Program-made: the position numbers and the translations under genes
In this document: one piece after another, positions 16,398 to 24,416 of the stretch
How the letters are laid out: each line of letters opens with the position of its first letter
Position numbering within the stretch: the stretch's first letter is position 1
Notes under the pieces: model-generated
The model's input: the letters and a program-made list of their open reading frames with translations, nothing else
Databases searched by the model: none
Told to the model about the DNA's origin: nothing
Assembly: GCA_017462915.1 (NCBI GenBank)
Contig: JAFTQG010000018.1
Span: forward strand, 31,338-95,337
DNA from: Prevotella sp.
GTDB lineage: Bacteria > Bacteroidota > Bacteroidia > Bacteroidales > Bacteroidaceae
Reading direction: 5' to 3'
DNA length: 64,000 nucleotides

Positions 16398-17285
16398 TCA
16401 GTATTTTATCTTGAAATAGTCCAGAAGGGACTTGTAATGGTCTTGCGCCGTCAGGCAGGTGTCTGTAAGATACTCAGGTATTCTCGTCCATTCGCGCAAG
16501 CCTCTGTAGTAGAACATCTTCAGTTCGTCGGTGATGATGAACGGTACAATGCCGTGACATAGGCATTCCTTGAACATTACAAGACGTCCTACGCGCCCGT
16601 TGCCGTCCTGAAACGGATGGATGGTCTCAAACCGGTGGTGGAAATCCAGTATGTCTTCAAAGGAAACGGAAGTCTTGTCGCGGTACTCCTTCAGCAGTGT
16701 ACGGACGGCAGCTCCTGTCTTTTCGGGAGGGACGGTCTCTATTCCTCCCACCTCATTGGGCAAGCGCTTGTAGTCTCCTACCGCGAACCATGATATGGAA
16801 GCATCAGTAGTGCCGGATTTCAGCATTCCGTGCAGTTGCTTTATCATGCTTTCAGTAAGCGGTTCGGCAGCATGTCCTATGATGAAGTCGATGCAGCGGA
16901 AATGGTTGGCGGTCTCTATGATGTCGTCCACTTTCACCGCCTCGTCCGTTATGCCTATTGTATTTGTCTCGAAGATATATCTTGTCTGCTCTTTTGTCAG
17001 ACGGCTGCCTTCGATATGGTTAGAGCTGTATGTGAGGTCGATTTGCGTGCGGTGGTATATCCCGCCTTTCATCTTCGCTTCCTTCTGCTCCCTCAGAGCC
17101 CTCAGTAGCGGGGAAATCCTTTGTCTGGCATTGGCTCTGGCAGGCAAGACCGCATCGGAAGGTATGCTCCATGTCTTTCCCACAAGTTGTGCACCGGGGA
17201 TTTTCCCTTGGACACAATAGTTGCGCACGGTACGTTCTGCTATACCATGCCCTTTTGCATATTCTTTTACTGAGACGAAATCCAT
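16398..17285 (-). CDS. Fic-domain AMP transferase with N-terminal HTH
   Basis: A 295-aa protein. The start at ATG 17285 (MDFVSVKEYAKGHG) is preferred to a TTG four codons upstream. An excisionase-like helix-turn-helix occupies about 1-45 (SVKEYAKGHGIAERTVRNY), and the Fic domain follows. Its catalytic motif HPFQDGNGRVGR (223-234) is complete, so it can transfer AMP from ATP to a protein hydroxyl. The inhibitory helix motif SNHIEG (88-93) lies before the catalytic domain, which makes it a class II, self-inhibited Fic. The protein target is unknown. A 14-bp inverted repeat overlaps its promoter, suggesting that the HTH represses its own gene. It is monocistronic. Confidence 0.9.
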   Translation of the reverse strand: MDFVSVKEYAKGHGIAERTVRNYCVQGKIPGAQLVGKTWSIPSDAVLPARANARQRISPLLRALREQKEAKMKGGIYHRTQIDLTYSSNHIEGSRLTKEQTRYIFETNTIGITDEAVKVDDIIETANHFRCIDFIIGHAAEPLTESMIKQLHGMLKSGTTDASISWFAVGDYKRLPNEVGGIETVPPEKTGAAVRTLLKEYRDKTSVSFEDILDFHHRFETIHPFQDGNGRVGRLVMFKECLCHGIVPFIITDELKMFYYRGLREWTRIPEYLTDTCLTAQDHYKSLLDYFKIKY

Positions 17286-17288
17286 ATC

Positions 17289-17350
17289 TATCGGCAAGAA
17301 AAATTGAAATTTTCTGCAAAGATAGTCATTTTCTTGCCGATAACGGCAAG
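17289..17350 (-). promoter_or_regulatory. fic promoter and inverted-repeat operator
   Basis: TATCGGCAAGAAAA at 17289-17302 and its exact complement at 17329-17342 flank the box TATCTTTG (minus strand, 17324-17317). A third half-site CGGCAAG is at 17344-17350. The half-sites cover the promoter from about -35 to the start codon. Confidence 0.75.
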
Positions 17351-17401
17351 AAACGACGGTTATTTTTCCTTATTAATATAAAAATCATACTGAAACATGA
17401 C

Positions 17402-17436
17402 TGTGACACAAGGTTGTGTCACACAACTTTGTGTGA
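17402..17436. promoter_or_regulatory. Palindrome cluster of unknown role
   Basis: TGTGACACAA (17402-17411) and TTGTGTCACA (17414-17423) form a perfect 22-bp palindrome with a 2-bp centre. A second, overlapping palindrome CACACAACTTTGTGTG follows to 17436. No gene starts within 380 bp on the plus strand; fic starts 117 bp away on the minus strand. Confidence 0.55.
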
Positions 17437-17526
17437 TAGCTAATTAACTGTTTATGTGCGCTTTGTAATGGATGGCTTGCCGTTTTTTTATAGGTAAAAA
17501 ACATGCAGAGAGTATGGTCGTGGGTT

Positions 17527-17584
17527 GATAGCCGGAATAGCCGATATAGCCTCTATAGCTTCTATATCGGCTATTCCGGCTATC
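17527..17584. repeat. Perfect palindromic form of the 9-mer repeat
   Basis: Two 23-bp arms (17527-17549 and 17562-17584) are exact complements around a 12-nt loop. The left arm is GATAGCCGGAATAGCC followed by GATATAG. It is the cleanest copy of the 9-mer core and has almost no 8-mer arms. The 17286-17832 gap holds only this element, the fic operator, the palindrome cluster and the LytTR leader. Confidence 0.9.
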
Positions 17585-17687
17585 TCCATAAAACCTAAAA
17601 CCCACAACCATGCAGCGTCCTGCCGATTCTTCAGCATGAAAAGCAGAAAATATCTCCCGATAATCAAGATAATTGAAAAAAATATAC

Positions 17688-17832
17688 TACCTTTGTACCC
17701 GTCATCAGTTGGCTTGCAGGCTTGAAGCCGTCCACCTCAAGCATGATGACAGGAGACACTTTTATGTATCCGCGGCGGTAAAGCCGCAAAGTCAGAGTAG
17801 GGGCGACTGTGATTTCATGACAAAACAGGCTT
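17688..17832 (+). promoter_or_regulatory. Promoter box and structured leader of the LytTR operon
   Basis: TACCTTTG at 17688-17695 matches the -7 box; the upstream element is poor. The leader (17702-17832) can fold: GTCATCA (17701-17707) pairs with TGATGAC (17743-17749), and GCGGC pairs with GCCGC in 17772-17787. No known riboswitch family is recognised. Confidence 0.45.
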
Positions 17833-18192
17833 ATGGAAAGACGTCTTGTTTTCACCACTGCAACGGAGATTGTCCGTATCCCTTCCGAGACAGTAGTATA
17901 TGTCTCGGCAGACGGCAACTACTCGGTCATCACGATGGCAGACGGCGAGAGCTTTGTCCTTACCATGCAACTGGGACATGTGGAGAGGCGTATAGCCGAA
18001 CTGCTCGACAGCGACGACAACAGATTCATACGCATAGGCAAGAGCTTGATTGTCAACAGCGACTTCATAGCCTTCATCAATCCGCAGCGGCAGAAGATGG
18101 TACTGTCAGACTGCCGTACATTCCGCCGTGAGCTGACGGCATCGAAGGAGGCGTTGAGGGCATTGAAAGAACTTTTGGATAAGGAGGCATGA
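17833..18192 (+). CDS. LytTR DNA-binding domain protein
   Basis: A 119-aa protein that is essentially one LytTR domain, the DNA-binding module of LytR/AgrA-type regulators. There is no receiver or membrane domain. VRIPSETVVYVSADGNYSVI (about 14-33) and FIRIGKSLIVNSDFIAFI (about 64-81) are the typical beta-strand core with the DNA-contact residues. It probably regulates its own operon or the adjacent envelope gene. The stop overlaps the start of the next gene (ATGA at 18189-18192), so the two are co-translated. How it senses a signal is unclear; its partner may pass the signal on. Confidence 0.85.
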   Translation: MERRLVFTTATEIVRIPSETVVYVSADGNYSVITMADGESFVLTMQLGHVERRIAELLDSDDNRFIRIGKSLIVNSDFIAFINPQRQKMVLSDCRTFRRELTASKEALRALKELLDKEA

Positions 18193-19067
18193 ATATGGGA
18201 ACATGGCTTTCGGAAATAAACGATGATGAAATCCGCATCATCAAATCGAACAACAATAACGGACCGCAGGGCAACGGTGGCAACGGCAACCGGTTGTGGC
18301 TGATTATCGCCGTGGCTCTGATTCTTGCGGCGTCTGTTGCCGGCGTTGTCCGCTCTTGGATAGAGGATTGCGACATGGAGGAGTCTCTCCCCGAGGCGAC
18401 AGCCCCTCAGAAGCCGGCGGGCAAGGCACAGCCGCAGGTGATGTACGGCGGCAAGGCGTTTGCCGTCGCCAGAGATACCGTTGCAGGAGATGTGAAGCTG
18501 AGCATAATAACGCCGGTCAATGCTGTCCCTACACTGGAGATGGGCAACGGAGTGCTCAGTGATACTACTGTCGTGCTGGCGTCCCAGGCTGCCGATGTCA
18601 GAAGTGACAACGGGAAGATTGTCGGAGCGTATATCATCAACGGAGAACTCCTCAGCAAGGGTGAGGCAAAGGGAGGCTTCTGCGCCATCATCAGAGGTGA
18701 GATTACCATAGGCGTCACCACTGCCACTCCGTTGTTCGAGCAGGCTCTTTCTGACGACGGCTGCTTCTTCCGCCAGTATCCTCTCGTCGCTGGCGGCCAG
18801 CTTGTCGAGAACAGGCCCAAGGGGCACTCCATACGTAAGGCCCTCGCCGATATAGGTGGCAAGACGAGCATAATAGTAAGTCATGACCGCCTCACATTCA
18901 ACGAATTCTCGCAGGCTCTCGTCGATATAGGCGTGAACAATGCCGTCTATCTTGTCGGCGGCGGCTCATACACTATCTACAAGGATGAAGACGGCAACGG
19001 GCATCTTTTCAAGCACGACAGAAGCTACCGAGAGGGAAAAAACACCAACTACATAGTATGGAGGTGA
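18189..19067 (+). CDS. Membrane-anchored phosphodiester glycosidase (NAGPA) family protein
   Basis: A 292-aa protein with a short cytoplasmic N-terminus, a glycine/asparagine-rich linker (21-34), one transmembrane segment (about 36-55) and a large external domain. The domain is NAGPA/DUF2233-like: FAVARDTVAGDVKLSII, GKIVGAYIINGELLSKGEAKGG (about 139-160), FFRQYPLV, and VGGGSYTIY near the end. Family members remove GlcNAc-1-phosphate caps or act on cell-wall phosphodiesters. It is coupled to the LytTR gene, an arrangement suggesting signal-dependent expression of an envelope enzyme. Substrate is unknown. Confidence 0.75.
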   Translation: MNMGTWLSEINDDEIRIIKSNNNNGPQGNGGNGNRLWLIIAVALILAASVAGVVRSWIEDCDMEESLPEATAPQKPAGKAQPQVMYGGKAFAVARDTVAGDVKLSIITPVNAVPTLEMGNGVLSDTTVVLASQAADVRSDNGKIVGAYIINGELLSKGEAKGGFCAIIRGEITIGVTTATPLFEQALSDDGCFFRQYPLVAGGQLVENRPKGHSIRKALADIGGKTSIIVSHDRLTFNEFSQALVDIGVNNAVYLVGGGSYTIYKDEDGNGHLFKHDRSYREGKNTNYIVWR

Positions 19068-19277
19068 CGGCATAATCAAGTAAGTAAAAGAATGTAAGTA
19101 AGTCTGCAAAATAAACATTATATTGCGTTTTCGTTTGTCTGTTCCATAATTCCTTATATTTAGTGTTACAATTTATTAAAGAAAAGCCACGTTTAAGATA
19201 TTTTTTTATACCTTTGTGGCCGAAATGCTGGTGAAAGGGCGCGGAATGAATACTACTTCAGACCGCACCCCAGTGGC

Positions 19278-19370
19278 TTACTTAATTCGCTTAATCATAA
19301 TCACTTTTCCAAGGTCAATGACAAGCAAAATAAACCACACCGAAATGACTAATTTCTTTTTCATCAGCAT
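19278..19370 (-). CDS. Small hydrophobic peptide, possible type I toxin
   Basis: A 30-codon frame (MLMKKKLVISVWFILLVIDL and then GKVIMIKRIK; start at 19370, or the third codon at 19364). It is a single hydrophobic helix with a lysine-rich start and a basic end, the build of small membrane toxins. A good box TATCTTTG lies on the minus strand at 19438-19431, giving a leader of about 55 nt. The opposite strand has its own box and terminator. Homology is unknown to me. Confidence 0.4.
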   Translation of the reverse strand: MLMKKKLVISVWFILLVIDLGKVIMIKRIK

Positions 19371-19521
19371 TTCAATTTTAGTTAACGGTTCGTCTTTGCC
19401 GTCCTTGTCACTACTTCTGTAATGACAATGCAAAGATAATATAATTATCAGTATGGTATAAAGCGCAGCTGTTTTCTTACTTGTCGTGATATTTCATACA
19501 CGGAAACGGGCATTTCATACA

Positions 19522-19558
19522 GCGTCAGGCATTTTCATAATGTCTGACGCTTTTTTTT
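19522..19558 (+). terminator. Rho-independent terminator
   Basis: GCGTCAG pairs with CTGACGC around a 15-nt loop, followed by eight T residues (19551-19558). It ends about 28 bp before the next start codon, so it closes an upstream plus-strand transcript. Confidence 0.8.
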
Positions 19559-19586
19559 GCTAATTTTGCAGAAAACAAAACATGAC

Positions 19587-20660
19587 ATGAAAAGCCTTAC
19601 TATCCTTGCGGCAACAATCATGCTGATGCTCGCCGCCTCATGTGCAGCTCCCGACAAGCCTGCGGCTCAGGTTCATGAAGAGATGAACTCCGTGTACTAC
19701 TGGAAGACCGTCTTCCGCCTCGACAAGGCAGACCGTGCGTTTATCATGCGCCACAGGATAAGACGGATATACCTGCGCATGTTTGATGTCTCGGAGGATG
19801 TCTGCGCACAGGTTGCGGAAGAGAGAGCCGTGCCCAATGCCTCGGTAAGGATAGGCGACGAGGAGTACCGCCTGCTGAAGGATACGCTGAAGGCTATGGA
19901 GTTCGTCCCCGTGGTCTATATCACTCTCGACGCCCTGAAGACCATGGAGGGACAGGAGGCTGTCATCGCATCGCATATCGTGGAAAGGACGGACAACATG
20001 TGCCGGTACAACGGATTGCCCAATGTCCGGGAGCTCCAGCTCGACTGCGATTGGACGGCCTCTACGGAGACGCTGTTCTTCCGTCTCTGCAAGGCGGTGA
20101 AAGGAGACATCGCAAGGCGGAAACTGCCATGGAAAGTCAGTTCGACGATACGTCTTCACCAGCTTTCGCGCAAAGCTCCTCCTGTAGACCGCGGAGTGCT
20201 GATGGCATACAATACAGGCAACTTCAAAGACCCTGATGCCGCAAACTCCATCATCGATGCCGCGGATGTGGAGCCTTATCTCAAGCATCTGCCGTCATAT
20301 CCGCTCCATCTCGATGTGGCTTATCCTGCATACTCCTGGATGCTGCTCTTCCGCAACCGTCAGTTCATCGGACTGCTTGACGGCCTTGACCTTACAGACA
20401 CCGAGCAGTTCTCCTCCGCAGGAAGGAAAGTCTTCATCGCCAAGAAGGATATCCCGTACCGCAACATGATAATACGCCAGGGAGACATGATACGCGCGGA
20501 GACCTCCTCCTACCGCGACATATCAGCAGTGAAAGCCTTGATTGAGCCGCGTCTCGCGGGACACAGGCACTCCAGCATAATCTATCATCTCGACTCGCAG
20601 AATCTCTCAAAATACTCTTCACATGAAATCCACCACATCCTTTCTGCTGCAGACCGTTAG
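19587..20660 (+). CDS. Lipoprotein of unknown function
   Basis: A 357-aa exported lipoprotein. The start at ATG 19587 gives a signal peptide ending in the lipobox LAASC (lipidated cysteine about residue 19). The body has no motif I recognise. It contains RHRIRRIYLRMFDVSED (about 45-61), LDCDWTASTETLF (about 149-161), and LHLDVAYPAYSWMLLFRNRQFIG (about 243-265), which resemble a TIM-barrel glycan-binding protein. TAATTTTG at 19561-19568 is a likely promoter box. The end overlaps the next gene by 38 bp, so both are one operon. Confidence 0.75.
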   Translation: MKSLTILAATIMLMLAASCAAPDKPAAQVHEEMNSVYYWKTVFRLDKADRAFIMRHRIRRIYLRMFDVSEDVCAQVAEERAVPNASVRIGDEEYRLLKDTLKAMEFVPVVYITLDALKTMEGQEAVIASHIVERTDNMCRYNGLPNVRELQLDCDWTASTETLFFRLCKAVKGDIARRKLPWKVSSTIRLHQLSRKAPPVDRGVLMAYNTGNFKDPDAANSIIDAADVEPYLKHLPSYPLHLDVAYPAYSWMLLFRNRQFIGLLDGLDLTDTEQFSSAGRKVFIAKKDIPYRNMIIRQGDMIRAETSSYRDISAVKALIEPRLAGHRHSSIIYHLDSQNLSKYSSHEIHHILSAADR

Positions 20661-22752
20661 TGCCGTGCTCCTCGTTTGTGCCGCAATGCCTGTACAGGCC
20701 TGCGGACCTTATCCGCCTATTATCCCTACTCCCGCCTTCTTCTCCCTGTCTGCGCCTCGCGACCACTCAGGTTTTGAGAGGACGGAGAATCTGAAGCTGT
20801 GGCAGTCGCTCACCTCCCGTGACATTCCGCTCGAGGATATAAAGGAGGCTGTCTATCGGGACTCCAAGGGGCAGTTCCGCAGACGTGTCGCCTGCAGTGG
20901 CGCGGAGAAAGGAAATCTGTTCTACACCTTCCTGAGAAACTCAGGTGACGGCGAGCTAATAGACTTCCTGCTGACAGCCAAGGAACTTGAAGAGAGGCGT
21001 GACAAGATGCTCTCCCCGTGGTATTACCCTCGGGACAGGGAGCGCACAGAGGAGACAGGCGACTTCGACCATATAATAAATGTGTGCCGTGCTTACAGAG
21101 GCAAGCGGCTGGCAGACCGCTATGCGCTCCAGGTCGTCAGGGCATTGTTCGCCTCCCGAAGGTATGCCGCCTGCGTAGAGTATGCCGATTCGGCGTTCGC
21201 CCATGTTGCAGACGACAATCTCATGAAACGCATGGCGCGGAGATACGTGGCAGGATGCTGGAGCCGCCTCGGCGATACGGAGCGTGCCGATGCTTTCTTC
21301 GCGGAGGCCGGCGACATCTGGTCTGTCTCGGGAAGCGACCCTGCCGGATACATGGCAGCCCGTAATCCTGCCGCTCCACAGCTGATGGAGTACATCCGGT
21401 GCAACGCCTCTGACACGGTGTTCATGCGAAGGATGGCGTCTGTGGCAAAGGGACTTCTGAAAGACCGCAGGGTAAAGAGCAAGGGCGACTGGCACTTCCT
21501 GCTCGCCTATGTCAGCAACGAGTATGAGCGCAAGCCGGCACAGGCACGGACACATATACTCCGCGCCATGCGGCAGGCGTTCTCCTCCACAGAGTTCCGC
21601 GACCTGGCAAGGGCATACAAGATGAAGCTGGATGCCCGTACTGGCAACTCGCAGACTCTTCTCGCAGACCTGAAATGGATGGAAGGCAAGGCCGGTCTCC
21701 TCAATCCTGATGCTTATGAATGGACAAGACGGTGCCGCAATGTCATCTATGCCGACTGGGTGCCGCAGCTGTGGAGTCGCCATGACTATGCCAAGGCCAT
21801 CCTGCTGTGTGCCTACGCCGACAATCTCGAACCGCAAAGGTATGATGAGTGGGGATACGGCCACAGACGCGGCAGGCACTCTCTCTCCGTGACAATCGAC
21901 GACAGGCGTGAGGGAAGCGGACGCACGAAAGGCATAGACTACGGCAGTCTCTCGTTCCAGATGATGGGCAGCCTCTCGTCGTCACAGCTTGCGGCGGCAT
22001 ACAGGAAGATAAAGGGCCACAGCCCGCTCTTCGCCTTCCTGCGCAGGAAAGCCTGTACAGACAGCGACTATTACAACGAACTGATAGGGACTCTCGCCTT
22101 GCGCGAGGAAAACTACAGACGGGCAGAGAGGTATCTCGCGCGCGTCAGCAAGGATTATCTGCTCGAGATGAATGTCAACAGGTGCGGATACTTGTCGCGC
22201 GACGCCTTCACTGCTTACCCTACACGCTGGTATACAGACTCTTATAACGGCGAGACATGGAGATATGAGTGTGCCGTCGCAAACCATAGCAGCACTTCCG
22301 CTCCTTATGCCAAACTGGAGTTCGCCCGCAAGATGCGTGCCTACGGCTACGCCATGAGACATGGCCGCACATCCGACGAGCGCGGCATAGCCAGGCTGGC
22401 GTATGCCATAGGAAGGAGAAACTCCTTCGAGGAGTGCTGGGCTCTGACACAATACTGGCGCGGAGAGTATATCGGGCTCTTCTCTCCTATTCTCGAATAC
22501 TGGGACGAGGATTTCGCCGAGGCAGAATATTCTTTCCTCTATGACTACAGGAAGAGCGGCAGGCCGGAAGCCACGGAGGCTCTCTACAAGAGGGAGTGTG
22601 ACGCCGCGCTTGCCATGCTTGTGGGCGACGAGGCCCGGGCGAAGGCGCAGTATATGCTGGGAAACATGAAGACGGTCGTCAAACGCTACGGCAACACGGC
22701 TGTTGCACGGAAGATAAAGACCTCGTGCGACAACTGGAGGTCATGGCTTTGA
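20623..22752 (+). CDS. Large exported repeat-containing protein of unknown function
   Basis: A 709-aa exported protein. The signal peptide ends near VQACGPYPP, and a cysteine at about residue 27 may be lipidated. The mature start CGPYPPIIPTPAFF is followed by helical repeats through most of the protein (for example ADRYALQVVRALFASRRYAACVEYA, about 167-191, and ENYRRAERYLARV). These are TPR-like and suit protein binding. The gene overlaps the end of the lipoprotein gene by 38 bp, indicating strong coupling and a shared envelope role. No enzyme motif is visible. Confidence 0.75.
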   Translation: MKSTTSFLLQTVSAVLLVCAAMPVQACGPYPPIIPTPAFFSLSAPRDHSGFERTENLKLWQSLTSRDIPLEDIKEAVYRDSKGQFRRRVACSGAEKGNLFYTFLRNSGDGELIDFLLTAKELEERRDKMLSPWYYPRDRERTEETGDFDHIINVCRAYRGKRLADRYALQVVRALFASRRYAACVEYADSAFAHVADDNLMKRMARRYVAGCWSRLGDTERADAFFAEAGDIWSVSGSDPAGYMAARNPAAPQLMEYIRCNASDTVFMRRMASVAKGLLKDRRVKSKGDWHFLLAYVSNEYERKPAQARTHILRAMRQAFSSTEFRDLARAYKMKLDARTGNSQTLLADLKWMEGKAGLLNPDAYEWTRRCRNVIYADWVPQLWSRHDYAKAILLCAYADNLEPQRYDEWGYGHRRGRHSLSVTIDDRREGSGRTKGIDYGSLSFQMMGSLSSSQLAAAYRKIKGHSPLFAFLRRKACTDSDYYNELIGTLALREENYRRAERYLARVSKDYLLEMNVNRCGYLSRDAFTAYPTRWYTDSYNGETWRYECAVANHSSTSAPYAKLEFARKMRAYGYAMRHGRTSDERGIARLAYAIGRRNSFEECWALTQYWRGEYIGLFSPILEYWDEDFAEAEYSFLYDYRKSGRPEATEALYKRECDAALAMLVGDEARAKAQYMLGNMKTVVKRYGNTAVARKIKTSCDNWRSWL

Positions 22753-22805
22753 CGATGGTGTCGCGACCTTATTATAAATAAGTAATAATGAAATAAAGAA
22801 AAGAA

Positions 22806-23483
22806 ATGGAATGGTCAGTGTATTTAGTGATAGCATTAGGTGTCTTCTGTATGCACATAATATTTGGCTGGGGAAGCAGTGACAAGAAACAAGAGGAACA
22901 TACGGAGCCTCCTCAGCTGGACCTGTCGCAAGTGGAGGAAGAAATATCACAAGCAGAGGAAGAAATGTCGCAAGAGCAGGAGTTATTGCAAGTGGAGCAG
23001 GAGACACGTGACACGATGCTCCAGATACTCCGCGACATAGGATGTCAGCCTGTCGTGGACGAGGATGGGGACGTCGCTGTATATTACCAGGGAGCGTACT
23101 TTGACATAATCTTTTATGGAAGATATGCAAATGTATGGCAGGTTGCTTGGGATGTAATTGAGACTGATGGGTTTAAGTGTGCGTGGCTGTACGAGGCTGT
23201 CAATGCGGCTAACCACGACTATGGCCCGACAGTAGTGGTCGATGTCCGCGATGACGGCAAGGCACTTGTCAGTTCACTCTGTCCTGTCATGCTTCATCCT
23301 GCCAATCCGGAGAATGCAGTTTATGTACGGACTGTCTTTGAGATGTTCTTCAAGAAGAAGGAGGGCGTACGTGCGCACTTTGCGAAGATATACATGAGAG
23401 AGAATGGGGAGGGAACGTCCGGCAGTAAGGGCTGCCCTCCCTTTATCTTAATGCCAAAGAGTCAGAAGGAAATACCGTCGTGA
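22806..23483 (+). CDS. Membrane-anchored YbjN-like protein with heptad repeat
   Basis: A 225-aa protein with an N-terminal membrane helix (about 3-20), an acidic linker with three 7-residue repeats (SQVEEEI, SQAEEEM, SQEQELL; about 41-61), and a YbjN-type domain (about 70-195). That domain has MLQILRDIGCQPVVDEDGDV and ends near FFKKKEGV. The repeats are encoded by 21-bp tandem units and form a coiled coil, probably for self-association. YbjN proteins are linked to type III chaperone-like folds and stress phenotypes, but no function is certain. It stands 53 bp after the previous gene. Confidence 0.7.
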   Translation: MEWSVYLVIALGVFCMHIIFGWGSSDKKQEEHTEPPQLDLSQVEEEISQAEEEMSQEQELLQVEQETRDTMLQILRDIGCQPVVDEDGDVAVYYQGAYFDIIFYGRYANVWQVAWDVIETDGFKCAWLYEAVNAANHDYGPTVVVDVRDDGKALVSSLCPVMLHPANPENAVYVRTVFEMFFKKKEGVRAHFAKIYMRENGEGTSGSKGCPPFILMPKSQKEIPS

Positions 23484-23523
23484 CGGCTGCCACCTCATAA
23501 CCTCATAACCTCACAACCGCCCG

Positions 23524-24300
23524 TCACATCCTTGCCGTGACGGGATTGCGGATGCCCTTCATGCTTTTCAGGAACGCCTTGGCGGTGCCGAAATTGAGGT
23601 TCATGTCAAGGCGTATGGGGATATGGTTCTTGTCGTCGGTGACGAAGAAGCGCACGATTTCCTTCTCCTTCTTCCCCTCCGGCTCTATGTATGCCAGCTG
23701 TAGACATCTGTATTTCCTGCCGTCCTCCGCCTTTATGGTCTTCTTGCCGTAATATTTCAGTTTGCTGTTCTTCACGCCGCTGCCGTCGGCGATGGGGAAG
23801 ACGATGGTGTAGCCCTTAGTCCAGCCCTCGGTGTTGTAGCTGCGCGCCTTGAGGAAGATGGAGAGCATGTCGTAGACAGGCTTCTTGAAGCTGTGCTGCT
23901 GTTGCAGGCGTTCGCCGTGGGAGGTCAGTTCGCGCATGGTGACATGCACGCCGTTGTCGTAGCTGTAGAGGAGTTCGTCGACATAGTATCTCTTCCCTTC
24001 GCTCGCCCCTTTGCGGTAATAGAGAGGCAGACACTCGGGCGTGGTGTAGCAGAGGAGCGTGTCTCTCATGCGGAAGTAGCGGTCTATCTTCTGACTGCTG
24101 CGTGTCGTCAGTGCGCAGCGGAAGGCTTTCCGTCCCTGATATTCGCGCTCATGGATAGTCATTGTCGCCGTTCCGGCGTTGAGCCAGATGAACTGCCAGT
24201 TGAAATACATCTTGTATTCCAGCGTCTCTCCTCCCTGGAAGGCCTGTGCGCGGCCGAGGAGGGTGGTGAGGAGCAGCAGGAGTGTGAGTGTGATTCGCAT
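23524..24300 (-). CDS. DUF3108 domain exported protein
   Basis: A 258-aa periplasmic or outer-membrane-associated protein with a signal peptide (MRITLTLLLLLTTLLGRAQA). DUF3108 begins at GGETLEYKMYFNWQFIWLNAG (about 23-43) and runs to the end. TTRSSQKIDRYFRMRD and VYDMLSIFLKAR are family landmarks. Proteins of this group are common in Bacteroidetes and Proteobacteria and resemble beta-rich lipid-binding folds. The biochemical role is unknown. It converges on the YbjN-like gene, with 40 bp between the stops. Confidence 0.85.
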   Translation of the reverse strand: MRITLTLLLLLTTLLGRAQAFQGGETLEYKMYFNWQFIWLNAGTATMTIHEREYQGRKAFRCALTTRSSQKIDRYFRMRDTLLCYTTPECLPLYYRKGASEGKRYYVDELLYSYDNGVHVTMRELTSHGERLQQQHSFKKPVYDMLSIFLKARSYNTEGWTKGYTIVFPIADGSGVKNSKLKYYGKKTIKAEDGRKYRCLQLAYIEPEGKKEKEIVRFFVTDDKNHIPIRLDMNLNFGTAKAFLKSMKGIRNPVTARM

Positions 24301-24416
24301 TGTGGTGGTTGTATACGGTTATGCGGTTGGGCGGTGATAGCCTGAATAGCCGATATAGCCGGAATAGAAGCTATAGAGGCTATAATATTTATAGAGGCTA
24401 ATTCCGTCTGTCACGG
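24301..24416. repeat. Composite intergenic repeat
   Basis: Short 8-mer arm TATACGGTTATGCGG (24310-24328), then ATAGCCTGA, ATAGCCGAT, ATAGCCGGA, ATAGAAGCT, ATAGAGGCT 9-mers (24336-24381). The right side is degenerate and reaches the next stop. Confidence 0.75.

Larger units (their letters stand above)
19216..19558 (+). ncRNA. Possible RNA transcript opposite the small-peptide gene
   Basis: TACCTTTG at 19209-19216 looks like a plus-strand -7 box. A rho-independent terminator lies at 19522-19558, and no convincing plus-strand protein lies between. The predicted RNA would run antisense across the 3' end of the small minus-strand ORF at 19278-19370. The upstream promoter element is weak, so this rests on arrangement only. 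Confidence 0.3.

Noticed and set aside
17702-17832. Riboswitch in the LytTR leader
   Set aside because: It can fold, but no conserved core of the TPP, cobalamin, SAM, purine or c-di-GMP classes is present.
19216-19422. 68-aa plus-strand ORF in the 19.2-19.4 kb gap
   Set aside because: It starts with a non-ATG codon and its composition mirrors the hydrophobic minus-strand frame; more likely a shadow or noncoding RNA.
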